From: Brachybacterium sp. YJGR34
Lineage (GTDB): Bacteria > Actinomycetota > Actinomycetes > Actinomycetales > Dermabacteraceae
DNA length: 64,000 bases
Assembly: GCF_003347015.1 (NCBI RefSeq)
Contig: NZ_PNFB01000012.1
Location: 1-64,000 of the forward strand
Direction: 5' to 3'
Shown here: piece by piece, positions 1 to 8,927 of the stretch
Layout: the number at the start of each line of letters is the position of its first letter
Position numbering within the stretch: the first letter of the stretch is position 1
The notes under the pieces: generated by a model
Database searches by the model: none
What the model was told of the DNA's origin: nothing
The model's input: only the letters and a program-made list of their open reading frames with translations
Position numbers and translations under genes: made by a program

Positions 1-24
1 CCGACGTTCCCGCGGGAACGTCGG
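1..24 (-). terminator. 24-bp perfect palindrome downstream of ilvD
   Basis: CCGACGTTCCCG is followed directly by its reverse complement, giving a perfect 12-bp inverted repeat starting 28 bases after the ilvD stop codon. A second short palindrome, CTCTGTACAGAG, lies at 35-46. There is no U-run, as is usual for high-GC actinobacterial terminators. A terminator is the simplest reading. The window edge hides what lies beyond, so it could also serve a convergent gene. Confidence 0.5.
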
Positions 25-51
25 GCGCTTCGGTCTCTGTACAGAGCCTGA

Positions 52-1884
52 TCAGTCCAGGGGCCGGCGGGTCGCGCCGTAGGTCGCCGAGCGCACCAGG
101 TGCGCGTAGACCTTGAGCGCCTGGGAGACCGTCCGCTCGCGCTGCTCGGGACGCCAGGGCAGCGGGCCCTTCGCCGCGCGGCGGCGCGCGATCTCCTCCT
201 CGGGGACGTCGAGCTCGAGCAGGCGCTTGTCGACGTCGATGATGATCCGGTCCCCGTCCTCGACGAGGCCGATCAGGCCGCCCTCGGCCGCCTCCGGGGA
301 GATGTGGCCCAGCGAGACTCCGCTGGTGCCCCCGGAGAAGCGGCCATCGGTGATGAGCGCGCAGGTCTTGCCCAGGCCCCGCCCCTTGAGGAAGGACGTC
401 GGGTACAGCATCTCCTGCATGCCCGGACCGCCCTGGGGACCCTCGTAGCGGATCACCACGACGTCCCCGGCCTGGACGGTCTTGTCGAGGATCTTCTGGA
501 CCGCCTCCTCCTGGGAGTCGCACACCACGGCGGTGCCCTCGAAGTGGAAGAGGTCCTCCGTGATGCCCGCGGTCTTGAACACGGAGCCCTCGCGGGCCAG
601 ATTGCCCTTGAGGACCGCGAGGCCGCCGTCCTTGGTGTACGCGTGGGGAACCGAGCGCACCACGCCGTTCTCGCCGTCGGTGTCCAGCTCGTCCCAGGTG
701 TTCGTGGTCGAGAAGGCCTGGGTGGTGCGCACGCCGCCCGGCGCCGCATGGAACAGCGCCTCCGCCTTCGCCGAGGCGCTGCCGCCGCGGATGTCCCACT
801 CGGCGAGCCAGCTGGACAGGTCCGGGGAGTGGACGGTGTGGATGGCATGGTCCAGCAGCCCGGCGCGGTCCAGCTCGCCGAGGATCGCCGGGATGCCGCC
901 GGCGCGGTGGACGTCCTCGACGTGGGCGGTGCCGTTGGGCGCCACCTTGGACAGCGTGGGCACCAGGCGCGAGATGCGGTCGATGTCCTCGAGGGTGAAG
1001 TCCACCCCGCCCTCGATCGCGACGGCCAGGATGTGCAGGATCGTGTTGGTGGAGCCGCCCATGGCGACGTCCATCGCCATCGCGTTGGAGAAGGCCGCCT
1101 TGGTGGCGATCGAGCGCGGCAGCACCGACTCGTCGTCCTCCTCGTAGTACCGGCGGGCCAGCTCCACGATCGTGCGGCCGGCCTCGAGGAAGAGCTCCCG
1201 GCGGAAGGCGTGGGTGGCCAGCGTGGTGCCGTTGCCGGGCAGCGAGAGTCCCAGCACCTCGGTGAGGCAGTTCATCGAGTTGGCGGTGAACATGCCCGAG
1301 CAGGAGCCGCAGGTGGGGCAGGCGTTCTCCTCGACCTCGGCGAGCTGGGCGTCGGTGACGGCATCGTTCGCCGACAGCGCCATCGCGTCCACCAGGTCGA
1401 TGCGCCCCTCGGTGACGCCCTCGACCGGCTTGCCGGACTCGGAGGGGCCGCCGGAGACGAACACCACCGGGATGTTCAGCCGCATCGCGGCCATGAGGTG
1501 GCCGGGGGTGATCTTGTCGCAGTTGGAGATGCACACCAGGGCGTCCGCGGTGTGCGCGTTGACCATGTACTCGATGGAGTCGGCGATGATGTCGCGGCTG
1601 GGCAGGGAGTAGAGCATGCCGCCGTGGCCCATCGCGATGCCGTCGTCCACGGCGATGGTGTTGAACTCCTTGGAGATGCCGCCGGCCTCCGCGATCGCGC
1701 TCGCGACGAGATCGCCCATGTTCTTGAGATGGACGTGCCCGGGGACGAACTGCGTGTACGAGTTCGCGATCGCGATGATCGGCTTGCCGAAGTCGCCGCT
1801 GGTCATGCCGGTCGCGCGCCAGAGGGCGCGAGCGCCGGCCATGTTGCGGCCGTGGGTCGAGGTGCGGGAGCGGAGCTGAGGCAT
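52..1884 (-). CDS. ilvD: Dihydroxy-acid dehydratase
   Basis: IlvD dehydrates 2,3-dihydroxy-isovalerate and 2,3-dihydroxy-3-methylvalerate to the 2-keto acids that precede valine, leucine and isoleucine; it is a cytosolic Fe-S enzyme of the IlvD/Edd family. The 610-residue product is the usual length and collinear with the family from the start ([21 protein letters not shown]). Visible signatures are the CDKITPGH stretch (a cluster cysteine followed by the DKxxPG motif), the [17 protein letters not shown] cluster region and a C-terminal GRFSGGTSG segment. It is transcribed away from the siderophore operon end, 60 bases from the stop of the desC-desD fusion. A TAGCAT box ends 6 bases before the ATG, so it probably has its own leaderless promoter. 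No branched-chain pathway partner is in the window. Confidence 0.97.
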   Translation of the reverse strand: MPQLRSRTSTHGRNMAGARALWRATGMTSGDFGKPIIAIANSYTQFVPGHVHLKNMGDLVASAIAEAGGISKEFNTIAVDDGIAMGHGGMLYSLPSRDIIADSIEYMVNAHTADALVCISNCDKITPGHLMAAMRLNIPVVFVSGGPSESGKPVEGVTEGRIDLVDAMALSANDAVTDAQLAEVEENACPTCGSCSGMFTANSMNCLTEVLGLSLPGNGTTLATHAFRRELFLEAGRTIVELARRYYEEDDESVLPRSIATKAAFSNAMAMDVAMGGSTNTILHILAVAIEGGVDFTLEDIDRISRLVPTLSKVAPNGTAHVEDVHRAGGIPAILGELDRAGLLDHAIHTVHSPDLSSWLAEWDIRGGSASAKAEALFHAAPGGVRTTQAFSTTNTWDELDTDGENGVVRSVPHAYTKDGGLAVLKGNLAREGSVFKTAGITEDLFHFEGTAVVCDSQEEAVQKILDKTVQAGDVVVIRYEGPQGGPGMQEMLYPTSFLKGRGLGKTCALITDGRFSGGTSGVSLGHISPEAAEGGLIGLVEDGDRIIIDVDKRLLELDVPEEEIARRRAAKGPLPWRPEQRERTVSQALKVYAHLVRSATYGATRRPLD

Positions 1885-1890
1885 GGCGCC

Positions 1891-1896
1891 ATGCTA
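1891..1896 (-). promoter_or_regulatory. Putative ilvD -10 element (leaderless)
   Basis: Read on the minus strand, TAGCAT is followed by GGCGCC and then the ilvD ATG. A 6-base gap from -10 box to start codon would place transcription initiation at or next to the A of ATG, so no Shine-Dalgarno sequence is expected, and none is seen. No convincing -35 is visible. Confidence 0.5.
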
Positions 1897-1944
1897 CGCC
1901 GGTATGCGAGATGGCGGTGTCACCATCCGGACGAAGGACGAGGA

Positions 1945-4281
1945 TCACCTCCGGCGAGCCGCCGGGTTGGCGATCCGTCCGCTGTACAGCAGCGAGGAGG
2001 CCTGATCGCCGAGGTCCACCATCTGCAGGGTGTTGCGCAGCTGCAGCCGGTTCAGGCACGAGTGGGCGAAGGTCGGAGCCCGCAGGTCCACGCCTCCGCT
2101 CGTGCCCCGACGCAGCGCGGGATGCTCCCCCTCGTACTCGTCGAGGACGGCGGCGACCTGGTCCCAGAACGCCGCGGCGGGCAGCAGGCCGTCGACGTCG
2201 AGGATCGCACAGAGGTGGCGCAGCACCCCGTCGAACACATCGGTGAGGATCGACAGCGCCTTCTCCGACTCCGGCACCTCGGCCCGGATCCGCTGGAGGC
2301 GGGCCGGCAGCGGGCCCTCGCCGAGCACGGCGACCTCCTCGCCCACGTCCTTGAGGAAGGCACCCACCACACGGTGACCCCGAAGCCGCAGCACGAGGTT
2401 CTCACCGTGCGGCATCGCCACCACCTCGTGGGCCTGCAGAGCGTGGACGAGGGGCACCAGGTACGCGCTCAGCACGTCCCGCAGCCAGGTCCGGGCCCCG
2501 ATCCCGGAGGCGGCGACCAGGGCGGAGGCCAGCGCACGACCCTCGTGATCACGGTGCAGGAGCGCGGCCATCGTCATCAGCTGCTCGTCCTGCCCGACCA
2601 GCGGGACGGGGTTCTCCCGCCACAGCGCCGCGAGCATCTTGCGGTGCGGGTTCGAGGAGGCGGTGCGGTGGTAGGCGTCGCCGGTGTACCCCAGGGCCGC
2701 CCGCTCGCGGAGCACGGAGAAGCCGTGCGCCGCGAAGACGGGATCCTGCGCGACGAGGTCGGCCACCCAGTCGTTGATGGCCGGGGTGTCCCGCATGTAC
2801 TCCGGCGAGAGGCCGCGCAGGAAGCCCATGTTCTGGATCGCCAGCGCGGTCTTCACGTAGGGCGCTCCGTCCCGGCCGTGCTCGAAGAAGGTGCGCAGCG
2901 ACTGCTGGGGCTGCAGCGCGGCTCGGCCCGGCCCGAGGGGGACGAGGTCTCCCCGACCGATGTCGGCGGCGAAGCTGATGGCGAGACGGTGGCTCTCCTG
3001 CCAGGGATGCACGGGCAGCAGGTGGTAGCCCTCGGGGTCGAGGCCTCGTCGGCGGAGGATCCCGGCGAGTCGCTCGAGCTCCTCGGGGCCGAGGGCCGCG
3101 AGGAGATGCGCCTCCTCGTCCAGGCCCTCGCCCAGGGCGAGATGGCTGTGCTCCCGCCGCACGGCCACCCACTCGAGGTGGACTCGGGGTCCGAGCTCCG
3201 GGGCGAAGGCGCGATAGTCGTCCAGCGACCAGCCGATGCGGCCGTTGGCGGCCAGGAACCCGGGGTGCCCCTCGGTCATCGCGGCCTCGATCTGCTGGAA
3301 ACCTGCGTGCACCAGCGCGGGCGTGCCCGGGCGGTCGCCGGCCAGGGCGCCGCGGAGCTTCTCCGCCCCGGCGGCCAGGGTGGAGGAGAGCTCCTCGAGG
3401 TAGGTCGAGACCAGGGCCTCGGGCAGTCCGAGCGCGTCCTGCATCTCGAGGACGAACTCGAGCGCGTCGAGCTCCGTGCGCTCCTCCTCCTGCCACCGCT
3501 GCACCGAGTCCTCCTCGATCGCCCAGTGCTCGAGCGGGAGCACGCGGGCACGGAAGGTGTAGCGCACCGGCGCGCCCGGCACCTCGAGCAGCCATCGGCC
3601 CGCGCCCAGCGGCTGCGGGTGGAGCATGCGCTCGTGGGAGAACTCGGCGATCGCCTTGGTCACGAGATGGCGGTGGGAGGCGGCCACCAGCTCCGGCGTG
3701 AGGTGCTCGTAGCGTCCCCGGGCCCTCCTGCCGATCGCGGACCGGGCGAAGTCCTCCGGGGTGCACAGGCTCAGGGCCGCGCGCTTGAGGAGGCCCTCCT
3801 GCGTCAGCTCGACCTCGTCCAGCACCCGGAAACCGGCGGCGGTGTTCTTCGCGAGGACGGGAGCGTTGCGCACGTCCGGCTCGACCACCACGCGGGCGGC
3901 TCCGAGCCGCTCGAAGCACAGCCGCATCGTGGCTCCCATGATCCGGTCGGTGAAGCCTCGCTCCCCCGCCCCGTCGGGCGGGGCGACGAGCAGGTGCATG
4001 CCGAGGTCCCCCGGCCGCTCGGCGAAGACCTCCGCGGGCAGCTGGGAGGCCGGACGGTAGGTCTCCACGTAGGCGGCGTCGCGCCCGTCGACGGAGAGGA
4101 TCCAGCCGTCCTGCTCGTGATCCGCGGCGACGCCGGCGAGATGGCGCCGCACCTGCTCCGGGGAGTGCTCCTGCATCTGCCAGGCCCAGGCACGGGGATG
4201 GGTCAGCCAGGCGTGGACCGCCCCGGTGTGCTGCGGAGGGTCCAGCGGTGCCACGGTGATCTGTCCGGTCTCGACGCTCAT
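1945..4281 (-). CDS. Hydroxamate siderophore synthetase: GNAT acyltransferase fused to IucA/IucC NIS synthetase
   Basis: The first ~190 of 778 residues form an acyl-CoA N-acyltransferase of the siderophore type (AlcB/DesC-like; HLLVAPPDGAGERGFTDRIMG region), which would acylate an N-hydroxydiamine. The rest (about 195-770) is an IucA/IucC-family NRPS-independent synthetase, with the HPWQ motif near residue 425 and HGEN near residue 624, that condenses hydroxamate units using ATP. In Streptomyces desferrioxamine clusters these are the separate proteins DesC and DesD; here they are one polypeptide. The start overlaps the desB stop as ATGA, so it is translationally coupled and last in the desA-desB-desCD order. 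The exact product, a desferrioxamine-like molecule or another hydroxamate, cannot be fixed from sequence. No siderophore transporter is nearby in the window. Confidence 0.92.
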   Translation of the reverse strand: MSVETGQITVAPLDPPQHTGAVHAWLTHPRAWAWQMQEHSPEQVRRHLAGVAADHEQDGWILSVDGRDAAYVETYRPASQLPAEVFAERPGDLGMHLLVAPPDGAGERGFTDRIMGATMRLCFERLGAARVVVEPDVRNAPVLAKNTAAGFRVLDEVELTQEGLLKRAALSLCTPEDFARSAIGRRARGRYEHLTPELVAASHRHLVTKAIAEFSHERMLHPQPLGAGRWLLEVPGAPVRYTFRARVLPLEHWAIEEDSVQRWQEEERTELDALEFVLEMQDALGLPEALVSTYLEELSSTLAAGAEKLRGALAGDRPGTPALVHAGFQQIEAAMTEGHPGFLAANGRIGWSLDDYRAFAPELGPRVHLEWVAVRREHSHLALGEGLDEEAHLLAALGPEELERLAGILRRRGLDPEGYHLLPVHPWQESHRLAISFAADIGRGDLVPLGPGRAALQPQQSLRTFFEHGRDGAPYVKTALAIQNMGFLRGLSPEYMRDTPAINDWVADLVAQDPVFAAHGFSVLRERAALGYTGDAYHRTASSNPHRKMLAALWRENPVPLVGQDEQLMTMAALLHRDHEGRALASALVAASGIGARTWLRDVLSAYLVPLVHALQAHEVVAMPHGENLVLRLRGHRVVGAFLKDVGEEVAVLGEGPLPARLQRIRAEVPESEKALSILTDVFDGVLRHLCAILDVDGLLPAAAFWDQVAAVLDEYEGEHPALRRGTSGGVDLRAPTFAHSCLNRLQLRNTLQMVDLGDQASSLLYSGRIANPAARRR

Positions 4282-5648
4282 GCGAGGTCCTCCTGGAGGG
4301 TGCGGTGCGCGGCGGGAGCCTGGTCCCCGTCCGGCAGGCCGAAGGTCTGGAAGGCGATGCGCTGCTCGCAGCGGTAGGGCTCGCGCCCGGTGACCTGGGC
4401 GAGCACCCGGGAGGCGCGCCAGGGTCCGAAGCCGAGGTCCGGGGCGGTCACGCCGTGGGTGTGCTCCTCGGTGCCCAGCAGGTGGACCTGCCCGGCGGTG
4501 TCCAGGGCGTAGTCGCGGTCCGGGGCGGGGCGCCCCTGTTCGTCGCGGCGGAGGCGGTCCCCGAGCGGATCGAGCAGGTCCAGGGAGCGCGGTGCATAGC
4601 CGGTCGCGGCGAGGATCGCCCGGGTGCGGTGGACGGCGGAGGTGCCGAGCTGGCCGTGGCGCAGGGTCAGCGCCCAGCCGTCCTCGGCCCGGCGGACGCC
4701 CTCGACGGCGGTCTCGGTGAGGAGCGTGGTCGGGACCTCGCGACCTCCGGCCGAGAGCCGGTACAGGGTCTCGTGGATGTCGTCGACCAGATCCCCGCTG
4801 ATGCCCTTGTGCAGGGCGCGCTGGCTCCGGGAGAGGGCCTCGCGACGCTCCGTGCTCAGCGAGCGGAACAGGTCCGTGTACTCGGGGGAGGTCATCTCGA
4901 GGCTGAGCTTGGTGTACTCCATCGGGAAGAAGCGCGGGGAGCGGGTCACCCAGTCCACGCGGGTGCCGCGGCGGCTGCCCTCCTCGATCAGGTCGCGGTA
5001 GACCTCGGCGGCGGACTGCCCGCTGCCGACGATCGTCACCGCCCCGCTCTCGAGCAGGCTCTCGCGGGCGGCGAGGTAGTCGCCGCTGTGCACGACGGGG
5101 CCGGCCGAGGGATCGGCCGCCGCCGTCCGTGCCGCCGCGGACAGGGCCGGAGGCATCGTCGGGGCGGTGCCGACCGAGACCGCGACGTGCCGGGTCAGGT
5201 GCTCCTCGGTCCCGAGCACGGCCCCGCCGTCACCGAGCACCTCGGCCCGTACCCGCAGCAGGCCGCTGCCCGCCTCCTGGACGGCGACCACGCGGCGCCG
5301 CCAGCGCAGGGTCCCCAGCTGCGCGGCCACCCAGCGGCAGTAGTCGTCGTACTCCGAGCGCAGCGGGGTGAAGGACTCCCGGATGTAGAAGGAGTACAGC
5401 CGTCCGGTGTCCTTGAGGAAGCTCAGGAAGGAATACGGGGAGGTGGGGTCCGCCATGGTGACGAGGTCCGCGAGGAAGGGGACCTGGATGGTGGCGCCCT
5501 CGAGCATCATGCCGGGATGCCAGGCGAAGCCGTCGCGCTGGTCCAGGAACACCGCGTCGACGTCGTCCAGGGGGTCCGCGAGGGCGGCGAGCCCCAGCCC
5601 GAAGGGCCCGATCCCGATCCCCACCAGGTCGTGCACGTGCGCGCTCAT
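4278..5648 (-). CDS. desB: Lysine/ornithine/cadaverine N-monooxygenase (siderophore hydroxylase)
   Basis: This flavin N-hydroxylase makes the N-hydroxy diamine or amino acid used for the hydroxamate group. Within 456 residues one sees an N-terminal FAD-binding GIGIGPFGLGLAAL motif, the family's QVPFLADLVTM and SPYSFLSFL segments, and the NADPH-binding GSGQSAAEVYRDL motif in the middle. I chose the ATG at 5648 because it gives an N-terminus starting just before the FAD motif (MSAHVHDLVGIGIGP) and overlaps the decarboxylase stop as ATGA. The open frame continues far upstream on this strand, but that part is out of frame with the real decarboxylase gene. Beside a diamine-forming decarboxylase, cadaverine or a related diamine is the expected substrate. 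Confidence 0.93.
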   Translation of the reverse strand: MSAHVHDLVGIGIGPFGLGLAALADPLDDVDAVFLDQRDGFAWHPGMMLEGATIQVPFLADLVTMADPTSPYSFLSFLKDTGRLYSFYIRESFTPLRSEYDDYCRWVAAQLGTLRWRRRVVAVQEAGSGLLRVRAEVLGDGGAVLGTEEHLTRHVAVSVGTAPTMPPALSAAARTAAADPSAGPVVHSGDYLAARESLLESGAVTIVGSGQSAAEVYRDLIEEGSRRGTRVDWVTRSPRFFPMEYTKLSLEMTSPEYTDLFRSLSTERREALSRSQRALHKGISGDLVDDIHETLYRLSAGGREVPTTLLTETAVEGVRRAEDGWALTLRHGQLGTSAVHRTRAILAATGYAPRSLDLLDPLGDRLRRDEQGRPAPDRDYALDTAGQVHLLGTEEHTHGVTAPDLGFGPWRASRVLAQVTGREPYRCEQRIAFQTFGLPDGDQAPAAHRTLQEDLA

Positions 5649-7192
5649 CGGGTCTCCTCCGTCGCGGCCAGAGCAGCTCCGGCGAGCAGACCGCGGGCGG
5701 TGGCGCGGACCAGGTCCAGGACGGCCGTCACCTCGTCGACGCGTGTCCCGGGGTTCAGCAGGGTGAGCTTGAGCCAGGCGCGGCCGTCGACGGTGGTGCG
5801 CGCGACCATCGCCCGGCCGGACTGCATGAGGATCCGCCGGATGAGGGGCACGAGACGATCGGCCTCCTCCTCGTCCACCCCCGCGGGACGGAAGCGGAAG
5901 AGGACCGTGGAGAGGTCGCCGCGCGGCAGCACCTCCATGTCCTCGGCGTCCTCGAGGAGCCCGTGGACCTGCGCGGCGAGATCGCAGACCGCATCGACCA
6001 TCTCCCCGATCCGGTCGGGTCCGACGGAGCGCAGGGTGGCCCAGAGCTTCAGGGCGTCGAACCGCCGGGTGGTCTGCAGGGACTTGTCGACCTGGTTGGG
6101 CTCCGCCTCGGGCCCCAGCGCCTCGGCGGCGGGATTGAGGTAGTCGGCGTGATGCGAGGTCGCGGCGAGGGAGGCCGGATCCCTGACGAGCACGGCGCTC
6201 GAGGAGACCGGCTGGAAGAAGGTCTTGTGGAAGTCGACCGTCACGGAGTCGGCCGCGGCGATCCCGTCCAGCAGGCCGCGGCGGCGCTCGGAGAGCAGCA
6301 GGGCCCCGCCGTAGGCGGCGTCGACGTGGAGCCAGGCGCCGTGCGAGCGGCAGATCCCGGCCAGCGGGCGGAGCGGGTCGATGAGGCCCTGATCCGTGGT
6401 GCCGGCGGTGAGGGCGACAGCGAGCACGATGTCCCCGGCGGCGTCGAGCGCGGCGAGGTCCTCGGCCAGTCGTTCGGGGTCCACGCGACCGTCGGCCGTG
6501 GTGGCGAGCGTCTGCACCGCCTCGGGGGCGAGGCCGAGCAGCTGGGCCGCGCGGCCGATCGAGAAGTGAGCGGCGGGGCCGGCGAGCACCCGCAGACGGG
6601 GCATCAGCTCCGCACGCTCGCCGCCGTGGCGGCGCAGCACGGCCTCGCGGGCCAGGAACAGCGCCTGCAGGTTGGACTGGGTTCCTCCCGAGGTGAACAC
6701 GCCGTCGCCCGCGGCGTACCCCAGTCGCCCGGCGGTCCACTCGACCAGCCGGCGCTCCATGAGGGTGCCCACGAGGGACTGGTCATAGGTGTCCACGGAG
6801 GTGTTCACGGCGGCGAGCATCGCCTCGGCCGCGACGGCCGGGATGAGCACCGGGCAGTTGAGGTGAGCGAGGTAGGCGGGGTGGTGGAACCACACGGCGT
6901 TGCGCGCGTAGAGGTCGTCCAGCTCGCGCAGCGCCTCGACGTCACCGACGCCCGCACCGTCCAGGTCGGTGCTCGCGACGCGGGCGGCCAGCTGGGCCCG
7001 GTCCGGACCGACGGAGGGGGCGTCCACGGTGCGGAACCGCTCCGCGAGGGCATCGACGACCCCGTGCAGGAGGTCCGCGTAGTGATCGGCGCTGTGCGCG
7101 CCCAGCAGGGCGCCGTCGGCGGACGGCGCGGCGATCCCGACGCGCGCCGGGGCCGGGTCGAGAGGGGTGATCGTCGTGGTGGTGGTCGTCAT
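5645..7192 (-). CDS. desA: PLP-dependent decarboxylase (lysine/diaminobutyrate type) starting the siderophore operon
   Basis: A group II pyridoxal-phosphate decarboxylase of 515 residues. The cofactor lysine is K323 in SVTVDFHKTFFQP, and the SGGTQSN phosphate-binding motif and HVDAAYGG segment are present. The DesA family makes cadaverine from lysine for desferrioxamine; relatives use 2,4-diaminobutyrate or aromatic amino acids, so the substrate is inferred from the adjacent N-hydroxylase and NIS synthetase. The start is supported by AGGAGG about 11 bases upstream. It is first in a three-gene operon with ATGA overlaps. A 19-base iron box 46 bases upstream of the start codon indicates repression by an IdeR/DmdR-type regulator when iron is sufficient. 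Confidence 0.88.
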   Translation of the reverse strand: MTTTTTTITPLDPAPARVGIAAPSADGALLGAHSADHYADLLHGVVDALAERFRTVDAPSVGPDRAQLAARVASTDLDGAGVGDVEALRELDDLYARNAVWFHHPAYLAHLNCPVLIPAVAAEAMLAAVNTSVDTYDQSLVGTLMERRLVEWTAGRLGYAAGDGVFTSGGTQSNLQALFLAREAVLRRHGGERAELMPRLRVLAGPAAHFSIGRAAQLLGLAPEAVQTLATTADGRVDPERLAEDLAALDAAGDIVLAVALTAGTTDQGLIDPLRPLAGICRSHGAWLHVDAAYGGALLLSERRRGLLDGIAAADSVTVDFHKTFFQPVSSSAVLVRDPASLAATSHHADYLNPAAEALGPEAEPNQVDKSLQTTRRFDALKLWATLRSVGPDRIGEMVDAVCDLAAQVHGLLEDAEDMEVLPRGDLSTVLFRFRPAGVDEEEADRLVPLIRRILMQSGRAMVARTTVDGRAWLKLTLLNPGTRVDEVTAVLDLVRATARGLLAGAALAATEETR

Positions 7193-7238
7193 GGGCGAGA
7201 GCGTCCTCCTGGTCCGGGCACCGGAACGTCCAGTGTCA

Positions 7239-7257
7239 TTAGGATTGCCTACCCTAA
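7239..7257 (-). promoter_or_regulatory. Iron box (IdeR/DmdR1/DtxR-type operator) upstream of desA
   Basis: TTAGGATTGCCTACCCTAA is a 19-base interrupted palindrome with TTAGG and CCTAA arms, closely matching the DtxR-family consensus TTAGGTTAGGCTAACCTAA. It sits 46 bases before the desA ATG in the only locally AT-rich stretch, where the core promoter must lie. Iron-loaded repressor bound here would block the siderophore operon. Confidence 0.88.
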
Positions 7258-7352
7258 TTACGAAAAGGTCACGGTGCGCAACTCCTCAGCGGCCCATCGT
7301 GAGATCGGACACCCGGAGAGTGGGAACGGAGCGGGGCGCCGACGGCCCACAC

Positions 7353-7397
7353 AGCACAGGACGGGCCGCCCCCTGCAGGGGCGACCCGTCCTGTGCT
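7353..7397 (-). terminator. Strong hairpin terminator after gatB
   Basis: AGCACAGGACGGG (7353-7365) pairs perfectly with CCCGTCCTGTGCT (7385-7397). The interior contains a second pairing, GCCCCCTGCAGGGGC (7368-7382). It begins 18 bases beyond the gatB stop and separates the gat operon from the iron-regulated des promoter. Confidence 0.8.
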
Positions 7398-7415
7398 CGC
7401 GGTGCGTCGAGGCGC

Positions 7416-8927
7416 TCAGCCGACGCCGAGCTTCTCCATGATGATCTCCCGGACCCTGCCGGCATCGGCCTGGCCGCGGGTGGCCTTCATGATCGGGCCG
7501 ATCAGAGCGCCGATCGCCTGGACCTTCCCGCCCTGGATCTTGGCGACCACGTCGGGGTTGTCCGCGATGGCCTGGTCCACGGCGCCGGTGAGCACCGAGT
7601 CGTCGGAGACCACCGCGAGCCCCTCGGCCTCGACGATCGCAGCCGGGTCGCCCTCGCCCTGGAGCACCTTGGCGAGCACCTGCTTGGCGATCTTGTCGTT
7701 GATCTTCTTCCCGTCGACCAGACCCTGCAGCTCGGCGATCTGCGCCGGGGTGACCACGAGGGTCTCGAGCTCGACCTCGCGGTCCTTGGCGATGCGGGCC
7801 AGCTCGCCCATCCACCACTTGCGCGCGCTCTGCGCGCTCGCACCGGCGACGACGGTCGCCTCGATGAGCTCGAGGGCTCCGGCGTTGATGACATCGCGCA
7901 TCTCGAGATCGGAGTAGCCCCACTCGCCCCGCAGGCGGCGACGACGCGCCGCCGGCAGCTCCGGCAGCGAGTCCCGGATCTCCTCGATCCACTCGCGGCT
8001 CGGGGCCACGGGGACCAGGTCCGGCTCCGGGAAGTAGCGGTAGTCCTCGGCGTCGGACTTCACACGCCCGGAGGAGGTGCCGCCGGTGTCCTCGTGGAAG
8101 TGGCGCGTCTCCTGCACGATGCTCTGCCCGGCGTCCAGCACGCCCGCCTGGCGGGAGATCTCGTAGCGGACGGTGCGCTCGATGGAGCGGAAGGAGTTGA
8201 CGTTCTTGGTCTCGGTGCGCGTGCCCAGCGGCGCCGAGGCGTCCGCGCGCAGGGAGACGTTGATGTCGGCGCGGACGTTGCCGCGCTCCATCCGCGCCTC
8301 GGAGACCTCGAGCGCCCGGAAGATGTCGCGCAGGGTCCGCACATAGGCGGCGGCGACCTCGGGGGCGCGGCCCCCCGTGTCAGGGATCGGCTTGGTGACG
8401 ATCTCGACCAGGGGCACGCCCGCGCGGTTGTAGTCGACCTCGGAGTGGGTCGCCCCGTGGATGCGCCCGGTGGCGCCCCCGACGTGGGTGTTCTTGCCCG
8501 CGTCCTCCTCCATGTGGGCGCGCTCGATCTCGACCCGGACGATCTCTCCGTCCTCGAGCTCGACGTCGACCCAGCCCTCGAAGGCGATCGGCTCGTCGTA
8601 CTGCGAGGTCTGGAAGTTCTTGGTGAGATCCGGGTAGAAGTACTGCTTGCGCGCGAAGCGGCAGGTCTCGGCAATCTGACAGTTCAGCGCCAGGCCGATC
8701 CGGATCGCGAACTCCACCGCCTTGCGGTTGACCACGGGCAGCGAGCCCGGCAGGCCCAGCGAGGTGGGGGTGATCGCAGTGTTGGGCTCGGCGGCGAAGA
8801 TGTTCGGCGCGCCGTCGAACATCTTGGTGGCCGTGCCCAGCTCGACGTGGACCTCGATGCCGAGGACCGGGTCGAAGCGGGCGATGGCGTCGTCGTAGTC
8901 GACGAGCGCGGGTGCGGTGGTCATCAC
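7416..8927 (-). CDS. gatB: Aspartyl/glutamyl-tRNA amidotransferase subunit B
   Basis: GatB is the kinase/transamidase subunit of GatCAB, which converts Glu-tRNA(Gln) and Asp-tRNA(Asn) to the amidated forms in the cytosol. The 503-residue protein has the usual length. Typical stretches include [20 protein letters not shown] at the N-terminus, the [10 protein letters not shown] loop, the [17 protein letters not shown] region, and an Ala/Lys-rich C-terminal YqeY-like tail. The start overlaps the gatA stop by 4 bases, and a strong hairpin follows the stop. Order gatC-gatA-gatB on one strand indicates a single operon. Confidence 0.97.
   Translation of the reverse strand: MMTTAPALVDYDDAIARFDPVLGIEVHVELGTATKMFDGAPNIFAAEPNTAITPTSLGLPGSLPVVNRKAVEFAIRIGLALNCQIAETCRFARKQYFYPDLTKNFQTSQYDEPIAFEGWVDVELEDGEIVRVEIERAHMEEDAGKNTHVGGATGRIHGATHSEVDYNRAGVPLVEIVTKPIPDTGGRAPEVAAAYVRTLRDIFRALEVSEARMERGNVRADINVSLRADASAPLGTRTETKNVNSFRSIERTVRYEISRQAGVLDAGQSIVQETRHFHEDTGGTSSGRVKSDAEDYRYFPEPDLVPVAPSREWIEEIRDSLPELPAARRRRLRGEWGYSDLEMRDVINAGALELIEATVVAGASAQSARKWWMGELARIAKDREVELETLVVTPAQIAELQGLVDGKKINDKIAKQVLAKVLQGEGDPAAIVEAEGLAVVSDDSVLTGAVDQAIADNPDVVAKIQGGKVQAIGALIGPIMKATRGQADAGRVREIIMEKLGVG

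Noticed and set aside
100-4377. Very long open frame on the plus strand opposite ilvD and the siderophore genes
   Set aside because: It is antisense to well-identified proteins, has no homology or ribosome-binding site, and its composition (Arg/Gly/Ala/Val) is that of a GC-rich shadow.
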